Assembly (NCBI GenBank): GCA_963781065.1
Contig: CAWAET010000021.1
Location: 1-64,000 of the forward strand
DNA from: CALZJC01 sp963781065
GTDB taxonomy: Bacteria; Acidobacteriota; Thermoanaerobaculia; Multivoradales; JAHEKO01
Length of the DNA stretch: 64,000 nt
Reading direction: 5' to 3'
The notes under the pieces are model-generated. The model was not told where the DNA came from, searched no databases, and was given only the letters and a program-made list of their open reading frames with translations. The translations under genes were made by a program, and so were the position numbers. Each line of letters starts with the position of its first letter. The stretch's first letter is position 1. Below, piece by piece: positions 44,809 through 54,534 of the stretch.

Positions 44809-46688
44809 GGCGGCCGCTCCTCGCGGCCGCGCTCGGCGCGGTCATGGCGGCGGCGCTCGTGGCGGCCGCCGCCGCGCCGGCCGCCGCCGCCACCGAGTTC
44901 GTCGCCATCGGCGACAGCATCACCGCGGGCACCAGCTGGCCGAAGCTCACGTGCGGTCCAACATCTGCCCGGTCATCTTCGACTGCAGCGGCGGCTGCTC
45001 CCACGACACCTCGGCGACGCGCGAGAAGTGCGGCCACACGCGGCGCCTGGACGACTGGATCGACACCTGGCTGGGGGCCGGCGACCACGTGATCAACCGG
45101 GGGATCGGCGGCGAGAAGACCATGGCCGCCGTCGGCCGGCTGCCGGGCGTGCTGGACGACAAGTGCGGCCTGCCGGGCGCCTGCAACGCGGTCGTGCTGA
45201 TGCACGGCACCAACGACATGAGCGCCTCGAACATCAGCCCCGAGACCGCCCGCGACAACCTGGGCTTCATGATCGCCGAGGCCAGGTCGCGCAACATCGA
45301 CACCCTGCTGATGACCATCATCCGCAAGGGGAACGCGCCCGAGCAACACCAAGTGGGAGGACTACAAGGACCTGATCCTGGCCCTGGCGGCGGACGAGAA
45401 CCTGCAGTCGGTCAACCCCTGGCTGCCGCTGTGTCCCACCACCACCTGCTACAACGCCAACTACTGGCTCGAGAACAAGCCGCCCTGCAACGACCCCGAC
45501 GGCAACCCGAACCCCGGCCACCTCGACCCCGACGGCTACGACGTCCTGACCGACCTGATCAAGGACGTCTTCCCGGCCGCCGCGCCGCTCGCGCCGACCC
45601 CGACCGCGCCAGCCGGCGACATCGCCGAACCCCAGCCCGACTTCGTCTGGGACGAGGCCGCCGAGGCCCGCTGGTACGAGCTCGAGGTCGACGGCGCCAC
45701 CACCTGGTGGGAGGCGGCGGCCCACTGTGCCGGCGGCGTCTGCACGGTCGATCCCGGCGTCGTGCTGGCCAAGGGCGCCTACGCCTGGCGGGTGCGGGGG
45801 CGCAACCTGCGCGGAATGGGCGCCTGGAGCGCGGACACGGACTTCACGGTCTGGGGAGTCCCCGGCACGCCGACCCCGAGCCTTCCCTCCGGGCTGTTCA
45901 TCGACGCCACGCCGATGACCGCCCCGTACGGCTGGGAGCCCTACACCTGGAGCGAGGACGCCGAGGCCACCGACTACGACCTGGTGGTCTCCGACGGCGG
46001 CGGCCCGGTGCTGACCCTGAGCTTCGACTCCTCGATCTGCAACGGCTCGGACTGCCAGGCCTCGCCCGAGGAGGGCCTCGCCGCCGGCAGCTACACCTGG
46101 ACGGTGCAGGCCCGGAACCCGGCGCCAGCGGGCTGGAGAGCGCCGCGCTGGGGTTCGAGATCTACGACCAGGTGCCCGGCGTAGCCGACGCCGACCGCGC
46201 CCACCGGCGACCGCTTCGAGCCGTACGCGCCGCTGTACGAGTGGCTGCCGGACCCCTATGCGACGGAGTACGACCTGCGGGTGAAGGACGGGGGCGGCAA
46301 CGTCGACTGGAGCGTTGCCGGGCTGCTCGGCTCGGCGGTCTGCGCGGGCGGGCTCTGCTCCTACCAGGGCGCGGTCCTGGCCGACCCGGACGACTACACC
46401 CTGGAGGTCCTGGGCCGCAACGTGGTCGGTGACGGCGCCTTCAGCTCGCCCGGCGTCGATTTCACCCTGCTCGCCTGCGCCGACCCCTCGACCCGGGACC
46501 TCGAGACCCTCCAGCCATCACCGGTAACCACCACCGAGACGGTCACCCACTGCGGACCGGTCACCGCCGGCACTCCGGCGGCGTATAGCATCGACGCGAC
46601 TGGCATCCTGACGGTCCACACCCGGGACGGCTTCCGCGCCGACGACGGCTTCACCGTCAGGGGCCAGCTGACGGTCCGCTCACCCTAG
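44805..46688 (+). CDS. Secreted SGNH/GDSL hydrolase with fibronectin-like repeats, frameshifted
   Basis: The frame opens with a signal peptide and FVAIGDSITAGTSW (block I Ser of SGNH hydrolases), breaks near 44945, resumes with block features VINRGIGGEKT (Gly) and VLMHGTNDMS (Asn), breaks near 45345, resumes to CHPGHLDPDGYD-like sequence (NPGHLDPDGYDVL contains the catalytic Asp/His), then three beta-sandwich repeats with WxxxxxAxxYDLxVxDxG pattern, with further breaks near 46125 and 46190. About 620 residues are recovered. SGNH enzymes hydrolyse esters; substrate unknown. GTG 44805 overlaps the previous stop (GTGA). Confidence 0.72.
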
Positions 46689-46724
46689 TCAGTCAGACCT
46701 TCGCATCCGCTCGCGGCCCGATTG

Positions 46725-47717
46725 GTGAACGACTTCGGCAAACGGTTCCTCGCCCTCGCCCTGTCGCTGGCCGTCTCGCTGGGGGTGGTCGAGCTCGGCC
46801 TGCGGCTGTTGAAGCCGGCGCCACGGTACGTCGACACCTCGGTCGACAACGTCTTCACCGACTACCGGCTGCCCGAGGGCTGGGCCGAGCCCAGGGAGTC
46901 GCCGGAGATCGTCCGCATCCTGGTGCTCGGCGACTCGTTCACCTGGGGCGACGGCGTGCACGAGGAAGACGCCTACCCCTTTCGCATGCAGTTCCGCATG
47001 AACCTCGACGACCCGCAGCGGCGCTACCGGGTGCTCAACGCCGGCCGCAACGGGCTCAACACCGTGGGCCAGCTCGAGTTGCTCGACGAGCTCGGTCTGC
47101 TCGTCAGCCAGCCCGACCTGGTGCTGGTCGGCTTCACCCTGAACGACCCCGAGCCCAGCAACAAGGGCCTGGCGCGCGGGCTGCGCGCCTCGACCAACCG
47201 CCGGCTGCCGCCCGGCTGGGTCGAGCGCGAGATGTACAAGCGCTCGCGGCTCTTCCGACTGGTCTGGGACCGGCTCGAGAACAGCCGCCAGCGGCGCGCC
47301 TTCAACGCCTACGTGGCCTCGATGTTCGATCGCGCGAGCCCCCACTGGCAGGCCTGTGTGGAGGCCCTCGAGGCGCTGCGCGACCGGCTCGGCGAGCGCG
47401 GCATCCCGCTGCTGGTGGCGGTCTTTCCCGCCTTCGACGCGCCCTTCGACGACCACTACCCCTACGCCGCCCAGCAGCGGCAGATCCTCGACACCCTGGA
47501 CGGGCTGGGGATCCCGGCGGCCGATCTGCGGCCGCTTTACGAGGGTGTGGAGACCCGGCGGCTGGCGGTGACGCCGTTCACCGACGCCCATCCCAACGAG
47601 CTCGCCCACCGCATCGCCGCCGACTTCCTGGCCGAGCTGGCGGGCGACTGTCTGGCGGTCGAGGCCGGCGACGACGGCGGCCGCCAGCGCGGCTGGCGCT
47701 GCGCCGGAGACGGCTGA
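46725..47717 (+). CDS. SGNH-hydrolase-like membrane-anchored protein
   Basis: The 330-residue protein begins with a signal anchor (LALALSLAVSLGVVELGLRLL) and has an SGNH fold: ILVLGDSFTWGDGV (nucleophile Ser), NAGRNGLNTVGQ (Gly), VGFTLNDPEPS (Asn), and TDAHPNELAH (Asp-x-His dyad). This variant resembles the acyl-transfer/deacylase SGNH proteins associated with exopolysaccharide clusters. GTG 46725 is preferred over the adjacent TTG. It is followed after two bases by a GT39-like gene, so an operon acting on surface glycans is likely (inference). Confidence 0.8.
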   Translation: MNDFGKRFLALALSLAVSLGVVELGLRLLKPAPRYVDTSVDNVFTDYRLPEGWAEPRESPEIVRILVLGDSFTWGDGVHEEDAYPFRMQFRMNLDDPQRRYRVLNAGRNGLNTVGQLELLDELGLLVSQPDLVLVGFTLNDPEPSNKGLARGLRASTNRRLPPGWVEREMYKRSRLFRLVWDRLENSRQRRAFNAYVASMFDRASPHWQACVEALEALRDRLGERGIPLLVAVFPAFDAPFDDHYPYAAQQRQILDTLDGLGIPAADLRPLYEGVETRRLAVTPFTDAHPNELAHRIAADFLAELAGDCLAVEAGDDGGRQRGWRCAGDG

Positions 47718-47719
47718 GG

Positions 47720-49633
47720 ATGTCGGCGCCCGCCGCAGCGAAGACCGCCGGCGGCGCTGCCGGGAGCCGGTTCGGCGGCCGTCGCGGCTTGCTGTTGCTG
47801 ACCGTCGTGCTGGCCGCCGGGCTGGCGCTACGGCTCTGGTACCTGCCCTCCGCCGACCGGCTGGACGTCGAGGGGCCGGGCATCGCGAACCTCGAATCGG
47901 CCGTCGCCGGAGAGGCGCCGAGCCGGCCCGGCGCGGCGGCGCCGGCCTGGGTGCCGCAGCTGCTGCTGGTCGAGGCGGCCGACTGGTTGCGCCAGTCCGG
48001 CGGCTTCGAGTCGCTGCGCGTGCTGACCGCCAAGGGCCGGATCACCCGCCTCGGGCGCGACCTGGCGCGCAGCCTGTCGGTGCTCTACGGCCTCGCCGGG
48101 TTGGCGCTGCTCTATCCGGTCGCCCGGCGGTTGCACTCGCCGGGCGTAGGCCTGCTGGCGGTGCTGGTCCTCTGCTTTTCGCCATGGCACATCCAGGGCT
48201 CGGTCACCTTCGCCCCCGATATCCTGGTGGCTTCGCTGTCGCTGCTGGCCCTGTGGCTGGCGCTACGGGCGCTCGACCGGCCGTCGCCGCTCGGCTTCGC
48301 CCTGGTCGGCGTCGCCCTGGGCGTCGCCGCCGCCGCCCACCCGAGCGGCGCCCTGGTGGCGCTGCCGGTCGTGGCGGGGCTGGTCGCCGGCGGCCGGCGG
48401 GAGCCGCGGCGGCGGCTGCTGCCGCTGGCGCTCACGCTGCCGGTGGCGGCGGCCGTCTGGTGGTTGCTGGTGCCGCCGCCCGGCCCCTACTTCGAGGCGC
48501 TGGCGCTGGAGAGGGCGGAGGAGGCGCGGCGGGCGGCGCAGGAGATGGGCTCGCGCTTCACGGTCCTGGTCCTGGGGCTGCTGCATCCGCTGCGCGAGTC
48601 GGTGCACGGCCGCCTGCTCGGCACGCTGGCCCTGCTGGGCGCGGCGGGGCAGGCCTTTCGCTGCCTCTTCCTGGTCGATCCCGGGCCCGACCGGACGCAG
48701 CGGCTGATGGTGCTGGCCGCGGCGCCGGTCTTGATCCTGGGAACCGCCTGGGCGACGCCGCTGTACCGCGCCATCGGCTTCGTGCCGCTGCTGGCCTTCA
48801 GCTCGCTCTACGCGGCGGTGATGCTGGCCGCCCTGGGGGACGGCCTGGTGTCGCTGGCGCCGCGGCTGGGCTCGTGGCGGCCGGCGGCGGCGGTGGCGGC
48901 CGTGCTGGCGGTGGCCCTGGTGGCGCCGGCCGGTTGGCGATTCGTCTACTCGCACGCGGCGCGGAGCACCCTCGACGTTGCCCTGGAGTGGTCGCGCGCC
49001 ACGCTGCCGGGGGGCGCGCCGCGGGTCCTGCTGGTCGAAGAGGCCGCCCTCGAGGACACCGCCGAGACCGTCATGGCGCTGGCCGGGGGCCTGGGCCTGA
49101 CGGTCGTCCCGCGGCTCACGGCGGTCGGCGGAGAGCGGCTGGCGCTGGCGGATGGCGCGATCTTCCCGCGCCTCCGGCTGGACGGCGCCGACGCCGCCTT
49201 CTACCGCGAGCGCGGGCGGCCGCCGGCGCGGCGCAAAGTGTTCGCGGGCAATCTGCTCTGGCCGCGGAGCCCCGACCTGGTGGCGGTGCTCCATCCTCCC
49301 GCCGGGCGGGCTACGAATCCGGTCGAGCTGCCGGTCGAGGCGCGCGCCCGGCGGCGCTTCGCCACCGTGCCGGCGGCCCCGCCGGGCGTCGCCACCCTGA
49401 CCTTGATGCTGTTCCTGCCGCCATCCAACGAGAGCGCTCTCGAGCCGCCTCGCGCCCGGCTCGGCGAGCTCGCGCTGAGCCTGGCGCCGGCGGGGCGGAT
49501 CGACGGCCGGCCGTTCTTCGTCAGCGAGCGGCTGGCGGCCGAGACCGGGCCGCGCCCGCTGTGGATCGAGCCGCCGCCCTGGATGTCGGCGCGCCGCGGC
49601 GAGATCGCCGTCAAGATGGTTCTCTGGCCCTGA
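47720..49633 (+). CDS. GT39-like membrane protein
   Basis: The 637-residue protein has about ten transmembrane segments in its N-terminal 420 residues, with the GT39/PMT-like arrangement (RLWYLPSADRLDVEGPGIAN as the first loop, acidic residues near the end of TM1), and a soluble C-terminal 200-residue domain. It lacks the clean DEG/DExR motif of ArnT, so transferase activity is less certain. It begins two bases after the SGNH-like gene and precedes the SLC13 permease by 24 bases. Periplasm-facing glycan work is inferred from the neighbourhood. Confidence 0.7.
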   Translation: MSAPAAAKTAGGAAGSRFGGRRGLLLLTVVLAAGLALRLWYLPSADRLDVEGPGIANLESAVAGEAPSRPGAAAPAWVPQLLLVEAADWLRQSGGFESLRVLTAKGRITRLGRDLARSLSVLYGLAGLALLYPVARRLHSPGVGLLAVLVLCFSPWHIQGSVTFAPDILVASLSLLALWLALRALDRPSPLGFALVGVALGVAAAAHPSGALVALPVVAGLVAGGRREPRRRLLPLALTLPVAAAVWWLLVPPPGPYFEALALERAEEARRAAQEMGSRFTVLVLGLLHPLRESVHGRLLGTLALLGAAGQAFRCLFLVDPGPDRTQRLMVLAAAPVLILGTAWATPLYRAIGFVPLLAFSSLYAAVMLAALGDGLVSLAPRLGSWRPAAAVAAVLAVALVAPAGWRFVYSHAARSTLDVALEWSRATLPGGAPRVLLVEEAALEDTAETVMALAGGLGLTVVPRLTAVGGERLALADGAIFPRLRLDGADAAFYRERGRPPARRKVFAGNLLWPRSPDLVAVLHPPAGRATNPVELPVEARARRRFATVPAAPPGVATLTLMLFLPPSNESALEPPRARLGELALSLAPAGRIDGRPFFVSERLAAETGPRPLWIEPPPWMSARRGEIAVKMVLWP

Positions 49634-49657
49634 TAGCGTGATCCCCGCCGCTGGCTC

Positions 49658-51436
49658 ATGACCACCGACCAGATCTTCCTCTTCGCGCTCCTCGCGGCCG
49701 TCTTCGCGCTGCTGATCTGGGGCCGCGTGCGCTACGACGTCGTCGCCTTCGGCGCGCTGATCGTCGCCTATGTCGGCGGGGTCATCCCCAAGGCGGAGGT
49801 CTTCGCCGGCTTCGGCCACCCGGCGACGGCGATCATCGCGCTGGTGCTGATCGTCAGCGACGGGCTTTACCGGTCGGGCGCCATCGAGGTGCTGGCGCGG
49901 CACCTGGTCGACGCCTCTCGCGGCCTGGCCCTGCACATCGCCGGCATGTCGGCCGTCGCCGCCGCGCTGTCGGCGGTGATGAACAACGTCGCCGCGCTGG
50001 CGCTGCTGATGCCGGTCGACATGCAGGCGGCCGCCAAGGCGAAGCGAAGCCCGGCGCTGACCCTGATGCCGCTGTCGTTCGCCTCGATCCTCGGCGGCAT
50101 GGTGACGCTGATCGGCACGCCGCCCAACGTGGTGATCGCCACCTTCCGTGAGGAGGCGCTCGGCGAGCCGTACGAGATGTTCGATTTCGCGCCGGTCGGG
50201 TTGGTGGTGGCGGCGGTGGGCGTCGTCTACGTGGCGCTGGTCGGCTGGCGCCTGATCCCGGCGGCCCGGCGGGCGCACGACAGTGCCAGGGAGCTGCGCG
50301 AGAAGCTCCTCGAGTACATCGCCGAGGGCAAGGTGGTGGCGGGCTCCAAGGCGATCGGCATGCGGCTGCGCGAGCTCCAGGACGTCGCCGACGGCGACGA
50401 CGTCAACCTGCTCGGGCTGGTGCGGCGCGGCAAGCGGGTGCCGGGCGCCGCCCGGGACGAGTCGATCCGCAAGGGCGACGTGGTGGTGATGGAGGGCGGC
50501 GCGCAGGGCATCGAGGCCTTCCTCGGCAGCGCCGGGCTCGAGTACGCCGGCGCCCAGAAGCACGGCGGCGTCGCCGGCGATACGCTGGACCTGGTCGAGG
50601 TGGTGGTGCCGGCGGACGCCCGCATCGCCGGCCGGTCGGCGCTCGACGTGCGGCTGCTCTACCGGCACGGGGTGACGCTGCTCGGCGTCTCGCGCCAGGG
50701 CCGGCGGTTCCGCGACCGGGTGCGCAAGCTGGAGATCCAGGCGGGCGACGTGCTGTTGCTCCTGGGCGGCGCCAAGCGGCTGCCGGACGTGGTCGACTGG
50801 CTGGGCTGTCTGCCGCTGGCCGAGCGCGGCATCGACGTGATCCAGCGCCAGAAGGCCTGGGCCGCGGTGCTGATCTTCGCCGCCGCGATCCTCGCCGCCA
50901 GCTTCAACCTCGTCTATCTGCCGGTGGCGCTGGCCGCGGTGGTCGTGGCCTATGTGCTGCTCAAGATCGTCCGCCTGGACCGGCTCTACCACTCGGTGCA
51001 GTGGCCGGTCATCGTCCTGCTGGGCTGTCTGATCCCCATCGGCACGGCGCTCGAGGCTTCGGGCGGCACCGCGCTGATCGCCCGCACCATCGTCGAGGGC
51101 TCGCGGGGCCTGCCGGTGGCGGCGGTGCTGGCGATCCTGATGGTGGTCACCATGACCCTCTCCGACGTGCTCAACAACGTCGCCACCGCGCTGATCGCGG
51201 CGCCCATCGGGGTCGACATCGCGGTGCAGCTCGGGGTCAGCCCGGACCCCTTCCTGATGGCCGTCGCGGTGGCCGCGTCCTGCGCCTTCCTGACCCCGAT
51301 CGGGCACAAGAACAACACCATCATCATGGGGCCCGGCGGCTACCGGTTTGGCGACTACTGGCGGATGGGCCTGCCGCTCGAGGTGCTGGTGGTGCTGGTG
51401 GGGCTGCCGATGATCCTGCTCGTCTGGCCGCTCTGA
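49658..51436 (+). CDS. SLC13-family permease with RCK-C regulatory domains
   Basis: The 592-residue permease has an N-terminal anion-transporter half (IALVLIVSDGLYRSGAIEVL, VMNNVAALALLMPV, FASILGGMVTLIGTPPNV: the family SNT-like signature), then two soluble RCK-C/TrkA-C domains (about residues 205-380: GSKAIGMRLRELQDV, RKGDVVVMEG; IAGRSALDVRLLYRHGVTLL, IQAGDVLLLLG), and a second transmembrane half with VLNNVATALIAAP, FLTPIGHKNNTIIMGPGGYR. Such proteins carry sulfate, dicarboxylates or similar anions with Na+. Architecture matches the CitT/ArsB-superfamily type with inserted RCK-C pairs. Confidence 0.88.
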   Translation: MTTDQIFLFALLAAVFALLIWGRVRYDVVAFGALIVAYVGGVIPKAEVFAGFGHPATAIIALVLIVSDGLYRSGAIEVLARHLVDASRGLALHIAGMSAVAAALSAVMNNVAALALLMPVDMQAAAKAKRSPALTLMPLSFASILGGMVTLIGTPPNVVIATFREEALGEPYEMFDFAPVGLVVAAVGVVYVALVGWRLIPAARRAHDSARELREKLLEYIAEGKVVAGSKAIGMRLRELQDVADGDDVNLLGLVRRGKRVPGAARDESIRKGDVVVMEGGAQGIEAFLGSAGLEYAGAQKHGGVAGDTLDLVEVVVPADARIAGRSALDVRLLYRHGVTLLGVSRQGRRFRDRVRKLEIQAGDVLLLLGGAKRLPDVVDWLGCLPLAERGIDVIQRQKAWAAVLIFAAAILAASFNLVYLPVALAAVVVAYVLLKIVRLDRLYHSVQWPVIVLLGCLIPIGTALEASGGTALIARTIVEGSRGLPVAAVLAILMVVTMTLSDVLNNVATALIAAPIGVDIAVQLGVSPDPFLMAVAVAASCAFLTPIGHKNNTIIMGPGGYRFGDYWRMGLPLEVLVVLVGLPMILLVWPL

Positions 51437-51515
51437 GCGGGTGGCGGCGGCAGGGCCCCGCCTGGCGTCCGAGTATCATCCCGGCATGGCAGCGGCGGGC
51501 AAGCGAGGGTGCGGG

Positions 51516-52949
51516 ATGGGACGGTTGGCGGAGGCCTCCGGATGGCCGGCGGCGGCCCTGGCGGCGGCGGTGCTGTTGCTCGGCTGCGGCGCCGAGGCCT
51601 CGGGGCCGCGGCATCTTTTCCTGGTCACCGTCGACACCCTGCGCGCCGATCACCTGGGGCTCTACGGCTACCCGCGGGCGACCAGCGAGTACATCGAGGA
51701 GCTGGCGGCCGGCGGCGTCGTCTTCGACCGGGCGATCGCCCAGTGGCCGGCCACCGGCTCATCCTTCGCCTCGCTCTTCACCGGCCGCTACCCGCGGACC
51801 ACGGGCCTGGTCCAGGGCGCCGCCGTGCGGCTGCCCGAGGCCGAGCTCACCCTGGCCGAGCTGCTCTCGGCCGCGGGCTTCACCACCGCGGCGGTGGTCT
51901 CGAACGGCGTCCTGCGGCGCTCGACGGGCTGGAGCCAGGGCTTCGACGAGTTCCACCAGACCTGGGAGCTGGCGCCCGAGGAGCCCGAGGACCCGGTCGC
52001 CTACCGCGAGTGGCTCAACGCCGGCCGGGTCAACCAGCTGGCCCTGCCGCTGCTCGAGCGGCTGCGGCACGAGAAACGGTTGTTCGTCTGGCTGCACTAC
52101 TCGGACCCGCACGCCCCGTACTACCTGCCCGAGGGGGTCGAGAACCCGTTTCTCGGCGATCCCTGGGACGTCGGCGACGAGCGGGCGGAGATCCGGCGGC
52201 ACGTCCGGGCCAAGGCGCTGGGCGACAACCGGGACCTGAGCTACTACGTCGCCCACTACGACGCCAACATCCGGGTCGCCGACGACCACATCCGCGAGGC
52301 GCTGGGCAGGGCGCGCGAGCTCGGGCTGCTGGAGGACGCGTTGATCGTCTTCACCGCCGATCACGGCGAGAGCCTGGGCGAGCACAACTACTACTTCGCC
52401 CACGGCCGGCTGCCCTACAACGCCAGCGCCCACGTGCCGCTGGTCATCGCCCGCACGGCGCCGGACGGCCCGACCGGGCGGGTCGGCGCGCCGGTCGAGC
52501 TGATCGACCTGTTCCCGACGGTGCGGTCGCTCGTGGCCGGCGGCCAGGAGGCCCCCGGAATCGAAGGGGACAGTCTGGCGCCGCTGCTCGGCGACGACGC
52601 CCGCGCCCGGCGCGAGGCCCTGGGCGGGCTGCGGCTGGCCTTTTCGCAAGCCGGCGGAGGGCCCCCTCGCAGCCAGTTCCGAAGCGTCCAGGACGAGCGT
52701 TGGAAGCTGATCCTGCGACCGGCCCGCGGCGGCCCCAAGGCGCAACCGGAGAGATGGCGGCTCTACCGCCTGGATCAGGACCCCCTGGAGACCACCGATC
52801 TGGCGTCGGAGGAGCCCGCTCAGGTCGAACGGCTGCGCGCCGAGCTGGAGGCCTGGATGGAGGCGGAGCCGGTCGATGCCCGGCCCCACCCGGCCGGCGC
52901 GGACGACGAGACCCTCAAGGCCCTCAAGGCGCTGGGCTACATCGACTGA
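51516..52949 (+). CDS. Sulfatase-fold lipoprotein lacking the formylglycine cysteine
   Basis: The 477-residue protein has a lipoprotein signal (lipobox LLLGC) and an alkaline-phosphatase/sulfatase core: LFLVTVDTLRADHLGLYGYPR, then WPATGSSFASLFTGRYPRT at the position of the sulfatase C-x-P-x-R motif, where T-G-S-S-F replaces it; VWLHYSDPHAPYYL and IVFTADHGESLGEHNYYF follow. Without Cys or Ser in the FGly position it cannot be a classical sulfatase; the Thr would be the nucleophile of a phosphoester- or phosphoethanolamine-type hydrolase/transferase (family inference). ATG 51516 was chosen for GAGGG six bases upstream; ATG 51486 is possible. Confidence 0.8.
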   Translation: MGRLAEASGWPAAALAAAVLLLGCGAEASGPRHLFLVTVDTLRADHLGLYGYPRATSEYIEELAAGGVVFDRAIAQWPATGSSFASLFTGRYPRTTGLVQGAAVRLPEAELTLAELLSAAGFTTAAVVSNGVLRRSTGWSQGFDEFHQTWELAPEEPEDPVAYREWLNAGRVNQLALPLLERLRHEKRLFVWLHYSDPHAPYYLPEGVENPFLGDPWDVGDERAEIRRHVRAKALGDNRDLSYYVAHYDANIRVADDHIREALGRARELGLLEDALIVFTADHGESLGEHNYYFAHGRLPYNASAHVPLVIARTAPDGPTGRVGAPVELIDLFPTVRSLVAGGQEAPGIEGDSLAPLLGDDARARREALGGLRLAFSQAGGGPPRSQFRSVQDERWKLILRPARGGPKAQPERWRLYRLDQDPLETTDLASEEPAQVERLRAELEAWMEAEPVDARPHPAGADDETLKALKALGYID

Positions 52950-52986
52950 CCGGCGGGGTGGCGGCTCTCGAGTGGGCCGGGTCGGG

Positions 52987-54534
52987 CTAGCGGAAGAGGC
53001 GGAAGAACAGCTCGAAGACCTTCTTGACGAAGGGCGTCAGCTTGCCGCGGCGCCAGGTGTCGGCGGCTTTCTTGATCACCTCCGCCTGGGTCGGATAGGG
53101 ATGGATCACGCCGGCGATCCGGCCCAGCCCGATGCCGGTGGTGATCGCCAGGCTGAGCTCGCCGATCATGTCGCCGGCGTGGTCGGCGACCAGGGTGGCG
53201 CCCAGGATCCGGTCCTTGCCCTTCTCGAGATGAACCCGCAGGAAGCCCTCGTCGGCCCCCTCGAGCACCGCCCGGTCGTTCTCGCCGAGCGGCACGGTGA
53301 CGGTGTCGACCGCGTGCCCGGCGGCGCGCGCGTCCTCCTCGTACATGCCGACGTGGGCGATCTCCGGGCTGGTGAAGGTGCACCAGGGCACCACCAGGCC
53401 GCTCGCCTTGGCGCGGCCGAAGAACAGCGCGTTCTGGATGGCGATGCGGGCCAGGGCGTCGGCCATGTGGGTGAACTTGTACTTCGATGCGACGTCGCCG
53501 ACCGCGTAGACGCGCGGGTTGCTGGTGCGCAGCCGGTCGTCGACCCGGACGCCGCGGCGGTCGAAGTCGACTCCCGCCGCCTCGAGCCCCATGCCCTCGA
53601 CGTTGGCCGCCCGGCCCACCGCGACGAGCAGCCGGTCGACCGTGGCGGAGCCGGTCTCGCCGTCGCGGTCGAAGGCGACCTCGATGCCGCCCGCCGTTCG
53701 CGCCACCCGGCTCACCTGCACGCCCAGCTCCAGGCCGACGCCGTCGCTGACGAGCGCCTGCTCGACGATCGCGGCGGCATCCGCGTCCTCGCGCGGCAGC
53801 AGGTGGGGCGACATGTCGAACAGGGTGACGCGGCTGCCGAAGCGGGCGAAGGCCTGCGCCATCTCGCAGCCGATCGGGCCGCCGCCGACCACGCCCAGCC
53901 GCGGCGGCAGCTCGGTCAGGGTGAAGAAGTCCTCGTTGGTGAGGAAGTCGACGCCGTCGAGCCCGGCGATCGGCGGCACGAACGGGCGCGCCCCCGAGGC
54001 CACCACGGCGCGGCGGAAGCGCAGCCTCCGGCCGGCCACCTCGACCGCGTCGCCGGCGACAAAGCGGCCCTCGCCGATGAAGACGTCGACCCCGAGGCCG
54101 GTGAAGCGGCTGGCGCTGTCGTGGCGGCTGATCGCGGCGCGCAGGCGGCGCATCCGCTCCATGGCGAAGCCGAAGTCCCCCTCGCCGGCGGCCGCCGGAG
54201 CGCCGAACCGCTCGGCGCCGGTGCGCGCGTCGTGCCAGGCGCGGGCCGCGCGGATGATCGCCTTCGACGGCACGCAGCCGTAGTTGAGGCAGTCGCCGCC
54301 CAGCAGCCGCCGCTCGATCAGGGCGACGCGGGCTCCCAGGCCGGCGGCGCCGGCCGCGCAGACCAGCCCGGCGGTGCCGGCGCCGACCACCACCAGGTGG
54401 TAGCGGTCGGCCGGCTCGGGGTTGACCCAGGCGGGCGGGTGGACGTTCTCCACCAGCCGCTCGTTGTGCCGGTCGAGCGGCTCGACGAGTCGGGCGATCT
54501 CCGGGTCGAGGCCGGCGCGGACGGGATCGCTCAT
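52987..54534 (-). CDS. Mercuric reductase-like flavin disulfide oxidoreductase
   Basis: The 515-residue protein is a class I pyridine nucleotide-disulfide oxidoreductase: FAD site VVVGAGTAGLVCAAGAAGLG (residues 48-67), redox disulfide GGDCLNYGCVPSK (Cys82/Cys87), NAD(P)H site GVVGGGPIGCEMAQAF, FAD site TSNPRVYAVGDV, and a dimerisation domain ending with IHPYPTQAEVIKKAAD, the His-x4-E type motif. There is no mercury-binding C-terminal Cys pair, so mercuric reductase activity is not supported. Its ATG overlaps the TGA of the TVP38 gene, forming a common two-gene pair of unknown substrate. About 40 residues precede the FAD motif, an N-terminal extension. Confidence 0.87.
   Translation of the reverse strand: MSDPVRAGLDPEIARLVEPLDRHNERLVENVHPPAWVNPEPADRYHLVVVGAGTAGLVCAAGAAGLGARVALIERRLLGGDCLNYGCVPSKAIIRAARAWHDARTGAERFGAPAAAGEGDFGFAMERMRRLRAAISRHDSASRFTGLGVDVFIGEGRFVAGDAVEVAGRRLRFRRAVVASGARPFVPPIAGLDGVDFLTNEDFFTLTELPPRLGVVGGGPIGCEMAQAFARFGSRVTLFDMSPHLLPREDADAAAIVEQALVSDGVGLELGVQVSRVARTAGGIEVAFDRDGETGSATVDRLLVAVGRAANVEGMGLEAAGVDFDRRGVRVDDRLRTSNPRVYAVGDVASKYKFTHMADALARIAIQNALFFGRAKASGLVVPWCTFTSPEIAHVGMYEEDARAAGHAVDTVTVPLGENDRAVLEGADEGFLRVHLEKGKDRILGATLVADHAGDMIGELSLAITTGIGLGRIAGVIHPYPTQAEVIKKAADTWRRGKLTPFVKKVFELFFRLFR

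Noticed and set aside
48263..51307. A 1,014-residue open frame on the minus strand
   Set aside because: It lies antisense to the intact GT39-like and SLC13 genes, is rich in His, Gln and Arg as expected of a GC-rich shadow frame, and shows no domain.
52987..54534. Naming the flavoprotein as mercuric reductase merA
   Set aside because: The C-terminal vicinal cysteines and N-terminal heavy-metal domain are absent, and no other mer gene is present.
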